A program made the position numbers and the translations under genes. This document shows, one piece after another, positions 1 through 8,723 of a stretch of 64,000 nucleotides of DNA. The DNA is taken from the NCBI GenBank assembly GCA_037721215.1, contig JBBJNV010000006.1:80341-144340 (forward strand), in the 5' to 3' direction. Position 1 is the first letter of the stretch. Every line of letters begins with the position of its first letter. The notes below the pieces were generated by a model. The model made no database searches, was not told where the DNA came from, and worked only from the letters and a program-made list of their open reading frames with translations. Origin of the DNA: Gemmatimonadaceae bacterium (lineage in GTDB: Bacteria; Gemmatimonadota; Gemmatimonadetes; Gemmatimonadales; Gemmatimonadaceae).

Positions 1-1029
1 ACGCTGGATATCGACATGCCGGGGATGGACGGGTGGAAGGTGCTGGAACGGCTAAAACATCATCCAAACACGCGGCACATTCCTGTACACATCATCACCG
101 GGGTCGAACGCCGGCAGCAGGGCCTCAAGGCCGGGGCGCTTGCCTACCTCGAGAAACCCGTCACCCAGGAAGCGCTCGATGATGCGTTCTCCAGGATCGC
201 AACGTTCATCGAAGACGTTCCAAAACATCTCCTGGTCGTCGAGGATGATCAGGGACAGCGTGATGCCATCGTCGAGCTGATCGCTCACGAGGACGTCGAA
301 ATCACCGCTGTCGAAACGGCCGCTGCGGCATTTTCGGAGCTGGCGTCCAACAAGCACTATGACTGCGTCGTGCTCGATCTCGGATTGCAGGGCATGAGCG
401 GTTTCGACTTCCTGGAACAGGTGAAATCCAACCCGGCCATGACGGATCTTCCGATCATCGTTTACACCGGCAAGGAGCTCACTCAAGCCGAGGAGACAAA
501 GATCAAGAAGTACGCGGAAACGATCATCGTGAAAGATGTGAAATCTCCCGAGCGGCTGCTCGATGAGACAGCCCTGTTTCTTCATCGCGTCGAAGCAAAG
601 CTCCCGGAGCAGAAGCGAAAGATGCTGGAGCAGTTACATGACGCAGACGCCGTGATCAGCGACAAGCGGGTACTGGTCGTGGACGATGACGTTCGGAACA
701 TCTTTTCGCTGACGAGCGTTCTCGAGGATCACGGGATGAACGTGAGGTTTGCCGAGAACGGCAAGGATGCTCTTGCGGCTCTCGAAGAAAACCCGGATGT
801 GGACGTGATACTGATGGATGTGATGATGCCGGAGATGGATGGTTACGAAACGACCAGGGCGATCCGCAACATGCCTGAATTCAAATCGCTTCCGATTATT
901 GCGCTTACCGCGAAGGCAATGAAGGGCGACAGAGAAAAATGCATTGCCGCCGGCGCCTCTGACTATATCACCAAACCGGTGGACACCGGCCAGCTCATAT
1001 CACTGTTGCGCGTGTGGCTCTACAAGTAG
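1..1029 (+). CDS. C-terminal part of a multi-receiver hybrid sensor kinase or response regulator (5' end outside window)
   Basis: The reading frame is open from the first base, so the protein starts upstream of the window. It holds the end of one receiver domain (LDIDMPGMDGWKVL at the left edge) and two complete receivers. The second starts at LLVVEDD and carries its phospho-acceptor Asp in VVLDLGLQGMSG. The third starts at RVLVVDDD, has its acceptor in ILMDVMMPEMDGYE and the conserved Lys in YITKPVD. Tandem C-terminal receivers are typical of large hybrid histidine kinases, but the kinase core cannot be seen. The stop overlaps the GTG start of the CheR gene by 16 bp, so this gene probably heads the operon running to 3786. 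Role: phosphorelay input to the CheR/CheB/histidine-kinase proteins that follow (inferred). Confidence 0.85.
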   Translation, partial: TLDIDMPGMDGWKVLERLKHHPNTRHIPVHIITGVERRQQGLKAGALAYLEKPVTQEALDDAFSRIATFIEDVPKHLLVVEDDQGQRDAIVELIAHEDVEITAVETAAAAFSELASNKHYDCVVLDLGLQGMSGFDFLEQVKSNPAMTDLPIIVYTGKELTQAEETKIKKYAETIIVKDVKSPERLLDETALFLHRVEAKLPEQKRKMLEQLHDADAVISDKRVLVVDDDVRNIFSLTSVLEDHGMNVRFAENGKDALAALEENPDVDVILMDVMMPEMDGYETTRAIRNMPEFKSLPIIALTAKAMKGDREKCIAAGASDYITKPVDTGQLISLLRVWLYK

Positions 1030-1889
1030 ACCGGACCGTTCCGACTGCCGCCGCGGACGTTTCCCCGTACGACGCGGAGCTCGAGCGGATAGAAATCGAG
1101 CTGCTGCTGGAGGGCGTCTACCGGCAATATGGATTCGACTTTCGCGCCTATGCCTACGCGTCCATCAGACGCCGGTTGTGGAAGAGAATCGAAGCCGAAG
1201 GGCTGGCGACGGTAAGTGCGCTGCAGGATCGCGTGTTACACGAGCCCCAGATGATGGAGAGGCTGTTACTTGACCTCTCCATCAACGTGACGGCGATGTT
1301 TCGCGATCCCACGTTCTACCGCGCGTTCCGCCAGCATGTGGTGCCCCTCCTCCGTACGTACCCATTTATCCGCATATGGCACGCGGGCTGTGCGACCGGA
1401 GAAGAAGTCTATTCGATGGCCATCCTTCTCCAGGAGGAGGGCCTGTACGAGCGGTGCCGGCTTTACGCGACCGATATCAATGAAGTGGTCCTGCAGAAAG
1501 CAAAGGAAGGAATTTTCCCGGTGGACAGGATGCAGGAGTACACCGAGAACTACATTGCCGCCGGCGGGAAGAAGGCTTTCTCTGATTATTATCTCGCGAA
1601 GTACGGTGGGGCCCTTTTCGATCCGTCTTTGACGAAGAACGTCGTTTTTTCGCTCCACAACCTCGTGACCGACAGGTCGTTCAGCGAGTTCAATGTGATT
1701 CTCTGCCGCAACGTCATGATCTATTTTGACAAGGCACTGCAGGGAAAGGTGCATAGGCTCTTTTATGAAAGTCTCGCGATGTTTGGAATTCTGGCGGTCG
1801 GCAACAGGGAGTCGCTTCGGTTTTCGCCCCACGAGGACCGCTATGAGCAGATCAACGGTCCGGACAAGATCTACCGGAAGGCGCGGTGA
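1014..1889 (+). CDS. cheR: CheR-type protein-glutamate O-methyltransferase
   Basis: 291 aa with a GTG start inside the end of the preceding gene. The N-terminal helical CheR domain (about residues 15-95, including SIRRRLWKRIEAEG and NVTAMFRDP) is followed by the SAM-binding methyltransferase domain with IRIWHAGCATGEEVYS and the downstream motifs CRLYATDIN and NVILCRNVMIYFDK. CheR family enzymes transfer a methyl group from SAM to glutamate side chains of chemoreceptors. No receptor, CheA or CheW is present here; together with CheB and two receiver proteins this resembles stand-alone CheB/CheR signalling modules rather than a flagellar chemotaxis operon (inference). The stop overlaps the cheB start (GTGATG), so translation is probably coupled. 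Confidence 0.93.
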   Translation: MALQVDRTVPTAAADVSPYDAELERIEIELLLEGVYRQYGFDFRAYAYASIRRRLWKRIEAEGLATVSALQDRVLHEPQMMERLLLDLSINVTAMFRDPTFYRAFRQHVVPLLRTYPFIRIWHAGCATGEEVYSMAILLQEEGLYERCRLYATDINEVVLQKAKEGIFPVDRMQEYTENYIAAGGKKAFSDYYLAKYGGALFDPSLTKNVVFSLHNLVTDRSFSEFNVILCRNVMIYFDKALQGKVHRLFYESLAMFGILAVGNRESLRFSPHEDRYEQINGPDKIYRKAR

Positions 1890-2482
1890 TGCAGCAGCCG
1901 TCCATCGTTGTGATAGGCGCGTCATGGGGCGGGCTCGCCGCACTGAGCATGCTCCTCGGCGCACTGCCATCCGATTTCGGAGTTCCGCTGGCTGTGGTGC
2001 AGCATCGCAGCAGGCACGCCGACAATCTCCTGGCGGGGCTTCTGCAGGACGCCACGTCACTTCGTGTCGTGGATGCGGAAGATAAAGAGCCGCTGGAACC
2101 TCGCTGTATCTACGTCGCGCCAGCCAACTACCACATGCTCGTCGACCTTGGGCATTTAACGCTTACCACCGATCCGCTGGTGCGATTCAGCCGACCATCA
2201 ATTGACGTCACATTTTTCTCCGCCGCCGATACTTATCCGTTCTCGACGATCGGCGTCGTTCTGACGGGCGCCAACGACGACGGGTCCCGCGGCCTTCGTC
2301 ATATCGTCGATCGTGGTGGCAAAGCGATAATTCAGGATCCGTCCAGCGCCGAGAGTCCGGTGATGCCCGAAGCGGCACGCCGGGCTGTTCCGGAGGCGGA
2401 CGTAGTGCCGCTCCCCCAGCTGGCAAAGCATCTTGTCTCGATGGTCACCGGCGCTGCTGCCATACCGGGCGGGAAGCGATAA
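1886..2482 (+). CDS. cheB: CheB-type methylesterase domain protein without receiver
   Basis: 198 aa consisting only of the CheB methylesterase domain; the N-terminal receiver of classical CheB is absent. The expected catalytic triad is visible: Ser13 in IGASWGG, His40 in VVQHRS and Asp132 in LTGANDDGS. The family hydrolyses glutamyl methyl esters made by CheR. Without a fused receiver its activity must be controlled by other proteins, plausibly the flanking receiver proteins. The start is either GTG at 1886, overlapping the cheR stop, or ATG at 1889. It ends in TAATG, overlapping the next gene by one base. Confidence 0.92.
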   Translation: MMQQPSIVVIGASWGGLAALSMLLGALPSDFGVPLAVVQHRSRHADNLLAGLLQDATSLRVVDAEDKEPLEPRCIYVAPANYHMLVDLGHLTLTTDPLVRFSRPSIDVTFFSAADTYPFSTIGVVLTGANDDGSRGLRHIVDRGGKAIIQDPSSAESPVMPEAARRAVPEADVVPLPQLAKHLVSMVTGAAAIPGGKR

Positions 2483-3786
2483 TGCCGGACGATCCGCGGG
2501 TCAGCCTGCTTCTCGTCGACGATCGACCTGAAAACCTTCTTGCCCTCGAGGCCATACTCGAACCGCTTGGCCAGATACTCGTCCATGCGCATTCCGGGGC
2601 CGAGGCACTCAAATCGGTTCTTCAGCACGAGTTTGCGGCCATACTCCTTGATGTTCAAATGCCGGATATGAACGGCTTCGACGTCGCGCAGATCATCAAG
2701 TCGCGGGAAAGGTCGCGATTTGTCCCGATCATTTTCCTCAGCGCCATCAGCAAGGAAGACGCGTACGTCTTCAAGGGTTACTCGATGGGCGCGGTGGATT
2801 ACGTCTTCAAGCCATTCAACCCCGACGTCCTGCGATCGAAAGTCGCCGTGTTCGTCGACCTCTTTCTCAAACAGCAACAGATCAAGGAACAGGCGGAGCT
2901 CCTCGCCGACAGCGAGAAGCGCGAGCTGGAACTCCAGCACCGCGCCGAGCTTCTCGAGGCAGAGGCAAAGTCAGCCGCACAGCTCACCGAACTCAACAAC
3001 CAGCTGCACTCCCGGCAGAAAGAGCTCGAGCAGGCAATGGGTGTCCGAAACAGGTTTTACGCATCGATGAGCCACGAGCTGCGGACACCGATCAACGCAG
3101 TGATCGGCTACAGCACCCTTCTGATAGACAACATCTACGGTCCGCTGAACGAAAAGCAGACCGAAGGCCTGCAGCGCACATTGAAAGCTGCGCGCCATCT
3201 TCTGGAGCTGGTAAACGACGTGCTCGATCTTTCGAAAATCGAAGCGGGAAAGATCGAGCTTGCTCTACAGCCGGTTCATGTCACTCATCTGATTGAAGAT
3301 TTGTTTGTCACCGTTCGCCCTCTTGCCGACGAGCATGGTACAGAGCTCACTTTCGAGCATCCTCCGGAAGCCGTCTCGATCATCACGGACCCTCGCCGCG
3401 TCCGTCAGATTCTTCTCAATCTTCTGTCGAATGCGATCAAGTTCGGCGAGAAAAAGCCTATCCGCGTCGATTGCGCAAAGCTGGATGGCGGGGGCGTCTC
3501 GATTTCAGTAACCGACCAGGGCGAGGGGATCACCGAGGACGATCAGCTGCGCGTCTTCGAGGAGTTCGTGCAGGTATCGCCCACCCAGCATCTGGGTACT
3601 GGTCTCGGCCTGCCTATCTCTCGCAGACTGGCCACGCTCCTGGATGGCACCCTGGAACTGAAGTCGGTTCCGGGCGAAGGGAGCACGTTCCGGTTGGTCC
3701 TGCCGGCTGAAGGCCGACCAAAGGTTCTCGAAATTGAAGATAAACCGGTTGAGACAGTGGGCCAGGCCGGCGAGCGAGTGGCATAG
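2482..3786 (+). CDS. response regulator-histidine kinase hybrid (receiver, coiled coil, HisKA, HATPase)
   Basis: 434 aa. The N-terminal receiver (about residues 7-122) has acidic residues in LLLVDDRPEN, acceptor Asp57 in LLDVQMP and Lys110 in DYVFKPF. A charged coiled coil (about 125-190) leads into HisKA with phospho-acceptor His198 in SMSHELRTP. The ATPase domain shows the N box NLLSNAIKFGE, G1 DQGEGI and G2 GTGLGLPISRR. There is no transmembrane segment, so it is cytoplasmic. The receiver at the N-terminus suggests the kinase is controlled by phosphorylation, perhaps from the multi-receiver protein at the start of the operon. Last gene of the operon; TAATG coupling to cheB. Confidence 0.92.
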   Translation: MPDDPRVSLLLVDDRPENLLALEAILEPLGQILVHAHSGAEALKSVLQHEFAAILLDVQMPDMNGFDVAQIIKSRERSRFVPIIFLSAISKEDAYVFKGYSMGAVDYVFKPFNPDVLRSKVAVFVDLFLKQQQIKEQAELLADSEKRELELQHRAELLEAEAKSAAQLTELNNQLHSRQKELEQAMGVRNRFYASMSHELRTPINAVIGYSTLLIDNIYGPLNEKQTEGLQRTLKAARHLLELVNDVLDLSKIEAGKIELALQPVHVTHLIEDLFVTVRPLADEHGTELTFEHPPEAVSIITDPRRVRQILLNLLSNAIKFGEKKPIRVDCAKLDGGGVSISVTDQGEGITEDDQLRVFEEFVQVSPTQHLGTGLGLPISRRLATLLDGTLELKSVPGEGSTFRLVLPAEGRPKVLEIEDKPVETVGQAGERVA

Positions 3787-3843
3787 ACCCTGCCTCTACA
3801 TGATGTCTGGCCGCGTGCCGCGGCCGTCAATTCAGGAGGATAC

Positions 3844-4374
3844 ATGGTTTCATTCAGCAAGTTCTTACTGGTCCCCGCAGCCATTTTGACAGTCGCCTGC
3901 GGACGCGAAGACAGCAAAAGCAACATCGATGAGGCCCTGAATGCGGACCTGACCCTCGCGGCGCAAGCGCGGCCCTATATGGCGATGGATAGCGTTTCTG
4001 CTGCAGAGCGGGCCTACGCTTCGCAGGGAATTGCCCCGCTGGGCTATGCTGCGGCGCCGGTTGCTTACGCAGCGCCGGTTCGGGAGAGAATCGTTTATCG
4101 TGACCGTCCGGTAGCGAGGCGGAGCAGCAGCCGGTCGTCGGGCTCGTCCCGCGCCTCGGGATCGCGCTCGTCCGGGACATATTCTGCCCCTGCCCCGCGG
4201 CGGACTACCATTGTAAAGCACACCAAGCGTGACGCTGCGATTGGCGCAGCTGCTGGAGCCGTGATCGGCGCAACGACCAGCCGTGACAAGGTCAAGGGTG
4301 CCGTTATTGGTGGTGTTGCCGGAGCAGTCCTGGGTGGCGTCATCGGCAACAACGTGGACGTCCAGCGCCGTTAA
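3844..4374 (+). CDS. glycine-zipper (YMGG-like) lipoprotein
   Basis: 176 aa. A short hydrophobic N-terminus ends in a lipobox-like LTVAC, so a lipid-anchored protein is likely. The middle is low complexity, rich in Ser and Arg (RRSSSRSSGSSRASGSRSSG). The C-terminus, about residues 125-172, is a glycine zipper with repeated GAxxGAVIG and GGVAGAVLGGVIG. Such zippers occur in envelope proteins that insert into or span membranes; the exact role is unknown. A strong Shine-Dalgarno AGGAGGA at 3834-3840 fixes the ATG. The gene stands alone, followed by a terminator at 4452-4481. Confidence 0.7.
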   Translation: MVSFSKFLLVPAAILTVACGREDSKSNIDEALNADLTLAAQARPYMAMDSVSAAERAYASQGIAPLGYAAAPVAYAAPVRERIVYRDRPVARRSSSRSSGSSRASGSRSSGTYSAPAPRRTTIVKHTKRDAAIGAAAGAVIGATTSRDKVKGAVIGGVAGAVLGGVIGNNVDVQRR

Positions 4375-4451
4375 GCCAACCGGTTTCCCTGTGCGCTCCG
4401 AGCCTTTTAGCGGAGCACGGGGTGAGAATCCGGAAGTGCAGGACACACCAA

Positions 4452-4481
4452 CGCCTCGTACCTGATGTACGGGGCGTTTTT
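4452..4481 (+). terminator. intrinsic terminator after the glycine-zipper gene
   Basis: A 10-bp stem CGCCTCGTAC / GTACGGGGCG (one T-G wobble) with a five-base loop, followed by TTTTT. It lies 78 bp after the stop of the glycine-zipper gene. The remaining stretch 4482-4641 holds no recognisable gene and presumably carries the promoter of the next operon. Confidence 0.8.
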
Positions 4482-4641
4482 GTGTCAAATTGGCAGTGCC
4501 CCGAGCCGCCCCCCCAAATCGCAACAATGAGAGTTGCGGATCTGACTTGTCTCAGTGTCCGGCAGATCTGTCCACTTTTTGTGACAAAGCGGTGCCAGGT
4601 TTCCCCTTGTGTACCCGTGAACCAAGCCCTACGATGGGACT

Positions 4642-5100
4642 GTGACGAGGGAACTTTCAAATATTTTTGCCCTTTGTGTCGGCCGCCATCCGATGTTGAG
4701 CGACCACTACGCGCGGTATTTCCAGGCTATTGGATTTTCGACTCGAGCGGCAACGGGGCTTGCCGACGCAGTAACGGCGGCAAGCAACAGAGCCCCGGAC
4801 ATCGTGATCTGCGATTATGAGCTGCTGGCAACGCTGTCTCTCAACTGCTGGGAGAATGACGCGCTCCTTTCGCGGACGGCTGTCATTGCCGTAAGCCTAT
4901 CGAGGCGCCCGGACGAAGCGCACCTGCTGGATGTAAACGGCATTGCGGGGTTTCTGTATCTGCCAACGCTTCAGCGGGAAATGGCGCAGCGGATTCTGAC
5001 CGCTGCGTCGCCTTCTTCGTGCTCCAGCGGAAATGCATCGGCAGCAGCCGCGTTGCCTCTGGGTCACTCGAACAGGTCGCGCAGCCAGATACTTGAATGA
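4642..5100 (+). CDS. degenerate receiver-like protein
   Basis: 152 aa from a GTG start. The length and the pattern GRHPMLSDHYARYFQAIGF, then APDIVICDYELL, resemble the alpha/beta fold of a CheY-type receiver, with a possible phospho-acceptor Asp in VICDYE. The N-terminal acidic pair and the C-terminal Lys of true receivers are not evident, and the C-terminus is a low-complexity Ser/Ala tail. It is therefore likely a pseudo-receiver or diverged regulator. The stop overlaps the ATG of the MOSC gene (ATGA), suggesting coupling, though no functional link is known. Confidence 0.5.
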   Translation: MTRELSNIFALCVGRHPMLSDHYARYFQAIGFSTRAATGLADAVTAASNRAPDIVICDYELLATLSLNCWENDALLSRTAVIAVSLSRRPDEAHLLDVNGIAGFLYLPTLQREMAQRILTAASPSSCSSGNASAAAALPLGHSNRSRSQILE

Positions 5101-5810
5101 CGCCTGGCGTCGAAGCGGGCCGGGTGGTGGCACTCTGGCGCTACCCGGTCAAGTCGATGCTCGGCGAGCCGCTGCAGGCGGTGGATGTTTCCTGGAACGG
5201 CCTGGCCGGCGACCGCCGATGGGCGTTCGTCCAGAACGACAAGGGCCGAAGTGGCTTCCCGTGGCTGACAATCCGGGAGCGGCCGGATATGTGGCGCTTC
5301 CGGCCATGGTTCTCGGACCCCGACCGCCCGGACACATCCCCCACGATGGTACGGACGCCCCACGGTCGCGATCTCGAAACAGTCGACCCCGAGCTGGCCG
5401 CCGCACTCGGCGGCGGCGTGCGCGCGATCAAGCATGACCTCGGAGTATTCGACACCATGCCCCTCGCGCTCATGACTATTCAGACAGTCGCTGCACTCAG
5501 TCGCCTCGTCGGGCGCGAACTCGACATCCAGCGCTTCCGGCCCAACCTCATCATCGATGCATCGCGGGGAGCGCCTTACTCTGAGGACTCCTGGGTTGGA
5601 CGAGTGCTGCATGTTGGAGGGATGACAATGCGCGTCGACAAGCGGGACAAGCGGTGTGTGATGGTCAACGTCGATCCGCTGACGATAGAGAGAGACCCGG
5701 CGATCCTCCGAGCTATTGCCCAGAAGCGCGAGGCATGCCTTGGCGTGTATGGATCGACAGTTCAACCCGGCCGGGTTGCGCTGGGCGATCCGGTCATCCT
5801 CAACGAGTGA
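5097..5810 (+). CDS. MOSC domain protein
   Basis: 237 aa. The N-terminal beta-barrel region (VVALWRYPVKSMLGEPL, then GLAGDRRWAFV) and the MOSC domain (RFRPNLIIDA, then W.GRVLHVGGMTMRV and KRCVMVNVDP) are both present. The conserved Cys of the MOSC family is visible in DKRCVMVNVDP. MOSC proteins bind the molybdenum cofactor and carry sulfur; related proteins such as YiiM, YcbX and mARC reduce N-hydroxylated compounds. The substrate cannot be predicted here. It overlaps the receiver-like gene by 4 bp. Confidence 0.85.
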   Translation: MTPGVEAGRVVALWRYPVKSMLGEPLQAVDVSWNGLAGDRRWAFVQNDKGRSGFPWLTIRERPDMWRFRPWFSDPDRPDTSPTMVRTPHGRDLETVDPELAAALGGGVRAIKHDLGVFDTMPLALMTIQTVAALSRLVGRELDIQRFRPNLIIDASRGAPYSEDSWVGRVLHVGGMTMRVDKRDKRCVMVNVDPLTIERDPAILRAIAQKREACLGVYGSTVQPGRVALGDPVILNE

Positions 5811-5875
5811 ACAGCCGCGGGTACTGATGTCGGCTGCGCTCTTCGTTCGCCCGCCGCCAGCGTTAAATTAGAAAA

Positions 5876-8638
5876 ATGTCGAGCGATCCGATTACGAGCG
5901 TTTTCAATGACGGGTACATCGCCGAGATGTACGAGTCATACCTTGGCGATCGTGCAGCGGTCGACGAATCATGGCGTCAGTTTTTCCGGTTTGCCGAATC
6001 GCTTACCGCCGGTAAGCCACAGCAAGCCGGCACAGCGCTGTTGAAAAAAGCCGCCGCTGCTGCAGCCCTCGTTGATTCCATTCGTGCGTTCGGACATCTT
6101 GCCGCCGAGATTGACCCGCTTGGTAACCGGCCGCCGGGCACGCCGGAGCTGACGCTTGAGTTCCACGGCCTGACCGAGGGGGATCTCGCGGCAATTCCAG
6201 GCGAGGTGTTGCGATCTTCCGAACCAACCGCAGCGGACGTCGTTTCGCGGCTCCGATCGCTCTACTCGAGTAATATCGGATTTGAGTTCGATCACCTTGG
6301 CCAGGCCAGCGAGCGCGAGTGGATCAAGGATCAGATCGAAGAAGGACGATTGAACGAGCCCTTGAGCGCCGATGAAAACAAGGCAGTGCTTCGGCGGCTG
6401 ACTGAAGTCGACGGCCTCGAGCGATTCCTCGGCCGCGCATACCAGGGCTACAAGCGCTTCTCTATCGAAGGCACGGACATGCTCGTGCCAATGCTCGATG
6501 CCGCAATCGAAAGTTCCGCGGGGGAAGGCGCGACAGAGCTGACGATCGCCATGGCGCATCGCGGACGGATCAATGTTCTCGCTCATGTGCTGGGCAAACC
6601 GTACAAGACAATTTTTGGCGAATTCGAAGGGAAACACGCTTCGAGTACTGCCGAGAGTGAAACGGGTGACGTGAAATATCACCTCGGTGCGACGGGGAAG
6701 CGGAAGGTTGGCGGGCGCGAAGTCGTGGTGTCGCTCATTCCGAACCCGAGCCATCTGGAGTTCGCCAACCCTGTGTTGCAGGGAGTTGCACGGGCACGAC
6801 AGGCAATTATCGCCGGCGGCGGTGAACGCGACGAGTCAGCCGTGGTACCGGTCTGCATACATGGCGATGCTGCGTTTCCCGGGGAGGGAGTGGTCGCCGA
6901 GACGTTCAATATGTCGAGGCTGAACGGGTATCGCGTGGGTGGGACTCTTCATATTATCGCCAACAATCAGGTCGGTTTTACTACTGATCCTGTCGACGCG
7001 CGATCGACGCACTACGCCAGCGATCTTGCGAAAGGATTTGAAGTTCCAATTGTTCATGTGAATGCCGAAGATGCGGGTGCCTGCATCCGTGTGATGCGGC
7101 TAGGCGTCGCTTATCGCGCCAGGTTCGGCAAGGATTTTCTGGTGGATCTGGTTGGCTACCGCCGGCATGGCCATAATGAAACCGACGAGCCGGCGTTCAC
7201 GCAGCCCGCCATGTACACGCAGATTCGCACGCATCCGACGCCTCGTGCGGTTTGGGGGGCACGGCTCGTTACGGAGGGCATCGTGACGGATGTCGACGTG
7301 CAGGCGCTGGATAGCGAGATCGCTGAAAAGTTCGAGAGAATCCAGACCGGTGCGACGCCGAGCGACGGAGAGAAACCCGTTGACGGTGAGCGAATCGTCG
7401 GGGAACCACCGTCTGATGCGGCACCCGAGGCAGGGCACGCGCCGCGGTCGGAGCAGCTCGTCGCGCTGAACGAACAGTTACTCAGCTGGCCCAGGGACTT
7501 CAAACCCAACAGCCGGCTGGCGAAAACACTGCTGCGGCGCCGCGAGGCAATGGGCGGAGCGGCCAGCATCGACTGGGGTCATGCAGAAACGCTCGCGTTT
7601 GCCTCACTGCTCGTCGATGGGGTGACCGTGCGGCTCACCGGGCAGGACGTGGAGCGCGGTACGTTTTCGCACCGTCAATCAGTTCTGCACGACGCCGACA
7701 CTGGCGAGACTCACATTCCGTTGCAACATCTACCGGAAGCGAAAGCCCGATTCGAGATCCACAACAGTCCGTTGTCCGAGACGGCGGTGCTCGGATTCGA
7801 GTACGGATTCAGCACCGCAATGCGGCAGTCGCTGGTGCTGTGGGAAGCGCAATTCGGGGACTTTGTGAACGTCGCGCAGCCGATAATCGATCAGTTCATC
7901 ATTTCGGATCGTGCGAAATGGGGGCAGAATTCGGGTATCGTCCTGCTTCTGCCGCACGGATATGAGGGGCAGGGACCCGAGCATTCCAGTGCGCGGCTCG
8001 AGCGTTTTCTGCAGTCGTGCGCAGAGGGGAACATGACGGTGGCTTACCTGTCCACCCCGGCACAGTACTATCACGCCCTGCGGCGTCAGGCGGTGGCGGG
8101 GCGGAGGCGGCCGCTGGTGCTGATGCAGCCGAAAAGTCTGTTGAGGCTACCGGAGGCGGCATCGAAGCTCACCGATCTTGCCGATGTCGGGTTCCTGCCG
8201 GTGATTGACGATCCCGTTGCCTCGCTCGACCGGGAAGCGGTGACGAGGCTCGTCTTCTGCACGGGCAAGATTTATTACGATCTCGCGGCCCGGCGAGCGC
8301 CTCACGTCGCGCTTGTCCGTGTGGAGGAGCTTTATCCGTGGCCGCACGAGGATGTCGCCAGGATTGTTGATCTTTACCCTTCGGCCGAAGAAGTGGTGTG
8401 GGCTCAGGAAGAGCCAAAGAACATGGGTGGGTGGACTTACGTGTCGCCGCGGCTCAGAGTGTCGACTGGTAATGCGATGATCGTCCGGTACTCGGGCCGT
8501 CCTGATCGGGCCAGTCCGGCTGAAGGTTATGCGTCTGCGCACAAGATCGAGCAGGAGCGGGTCGTTGCCGAGGTCGTGGCGCCGGTGCAGGCTCTGGCCG
8601 GTTCACGTCGGCGCGGTATGGAGTCGAGCAGAACCTGA
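5876..8638 (+). CDS. sucA: 2-oxoglutarate dehydrogenase E1 component
   Basis: 920 aa, the usual length for SucA. It is the thiamine-diphosphate E1 that decarboxylates 2-oxoglutarate in the TCA cycle. The N-terminus has the family pattern YIAEMYESYLGDRAAVDESW. Core motifs include TIAMAHRGRINVLAH, YHLGATGKR, NPSHLEFANPV, IHGDAAFPGEG and the ThDP/Mg region NNQVGFTTDP. The C-terminal half carries HRQSVLHD, GFEYGFS, LLLPHGYEGQGPEHSSAR and WAQEEPKNMG. A hydrophilic Pro/Glu/Gly-rich stretch at about residues 488-525 looks like a linker insertion. The E2 (sucB) and E3 genes are not next to it, so the complex is encoded at separate loci. Confidence 0.97.
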   Translation: MSSDPITSVFNDGYIAEMYESYLGDRAAVDESWRQFFRFAESLTAGKPQQAGTALLKKAAAAAALVDSIRAFGHLAAEIDPLGNRPPGTPELTLEFHGLTEGDLAAIPGEVLRSSEPTAADVVSRLRSLYSSNIGFEFDHLGQASEREWIKDQIEEGRLNEPLSADENKAVLRRLTEVDGLERFLGRAYQGYKRFSIEGTDMLVPMLDAAIESSAGEGATELTIAMAHRGRINVLAHVLGKPYKTIFGEFEGKHASSTAESETGDVKYHLGATGKRKVGGREVVVSLIPNPSHLEFANPVLQGVARARQAIIAGGGERDESAVVPVCIHGDAAFPGEGVVAETFNMSRLNGYRVGGTLHIIANNQVGFTTDPVDARSTHYASDLAKGFEVPIVHVNAEDAGACIRVMRLGVAYRARFGKDFLVDLVGYRRHGHNETDEPAFTQPAMYTQIRTHPTPRAVWGARLVTEGIVTDVDVQALDSEIAEKFERIQTGATPSDGEKPVDGERIVGEPPSDAAPEAGHAPRSEQLVALNEQLLSWPRDFKPNSRLAKTLLRRREAMGGAASIDWGHAETLAFASLLVDGVTVRLTGQDVERGTFSHRQSVLHDADTGETHIPLQHLPEAKARFEIHNSPLSETAVLGFEYGFSTAMRQSLVLWEAQFGDFVNVAQPIIDQFIISDRAKWGQNSGIVLLLPHGYEGQGPEHSSARLERFLQSCAEGNMTVAYLSTPAQYYHALRRQAVAGRRRPLVLMQPKSLLRLPEAASKLTDLADVGFLPVIDDPVASLDREAVTRLVFCTGKIYYDLAARRAPHVALVRVEELYPWPHEDVARIVDLYPSAEEVVWAQEEPKNMGGWTYVSPRLRVSTGNAMIVRYSGRPDRASPAEGYASAHKIEQERVVAEVVAPVQALAGSRRRGMESSRT

Positions 8639-8650
8639 CTCGCAGTTTCC

Positions 8651-8672
8651 GAATCACGCCGCTGGGTGATTC
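8651..8672. terminator. possible hairpin after sucA
   Basis: Perfect 7-bp inverted repeat GAATCAC / GTGATTC around an 8-base loop, 12 bp after the sucA stop. No T-tract follows, so it is at best a weak or Rho-assisted terminator or a 3'-end stabilising hairpin. Confidence 0.35.
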
Positions 8673-8723
8673 ACGGTGCTGGATGTCGGACAGCGGGGCA
8701 GGTTTCTCAAACACGAAGAGAAC

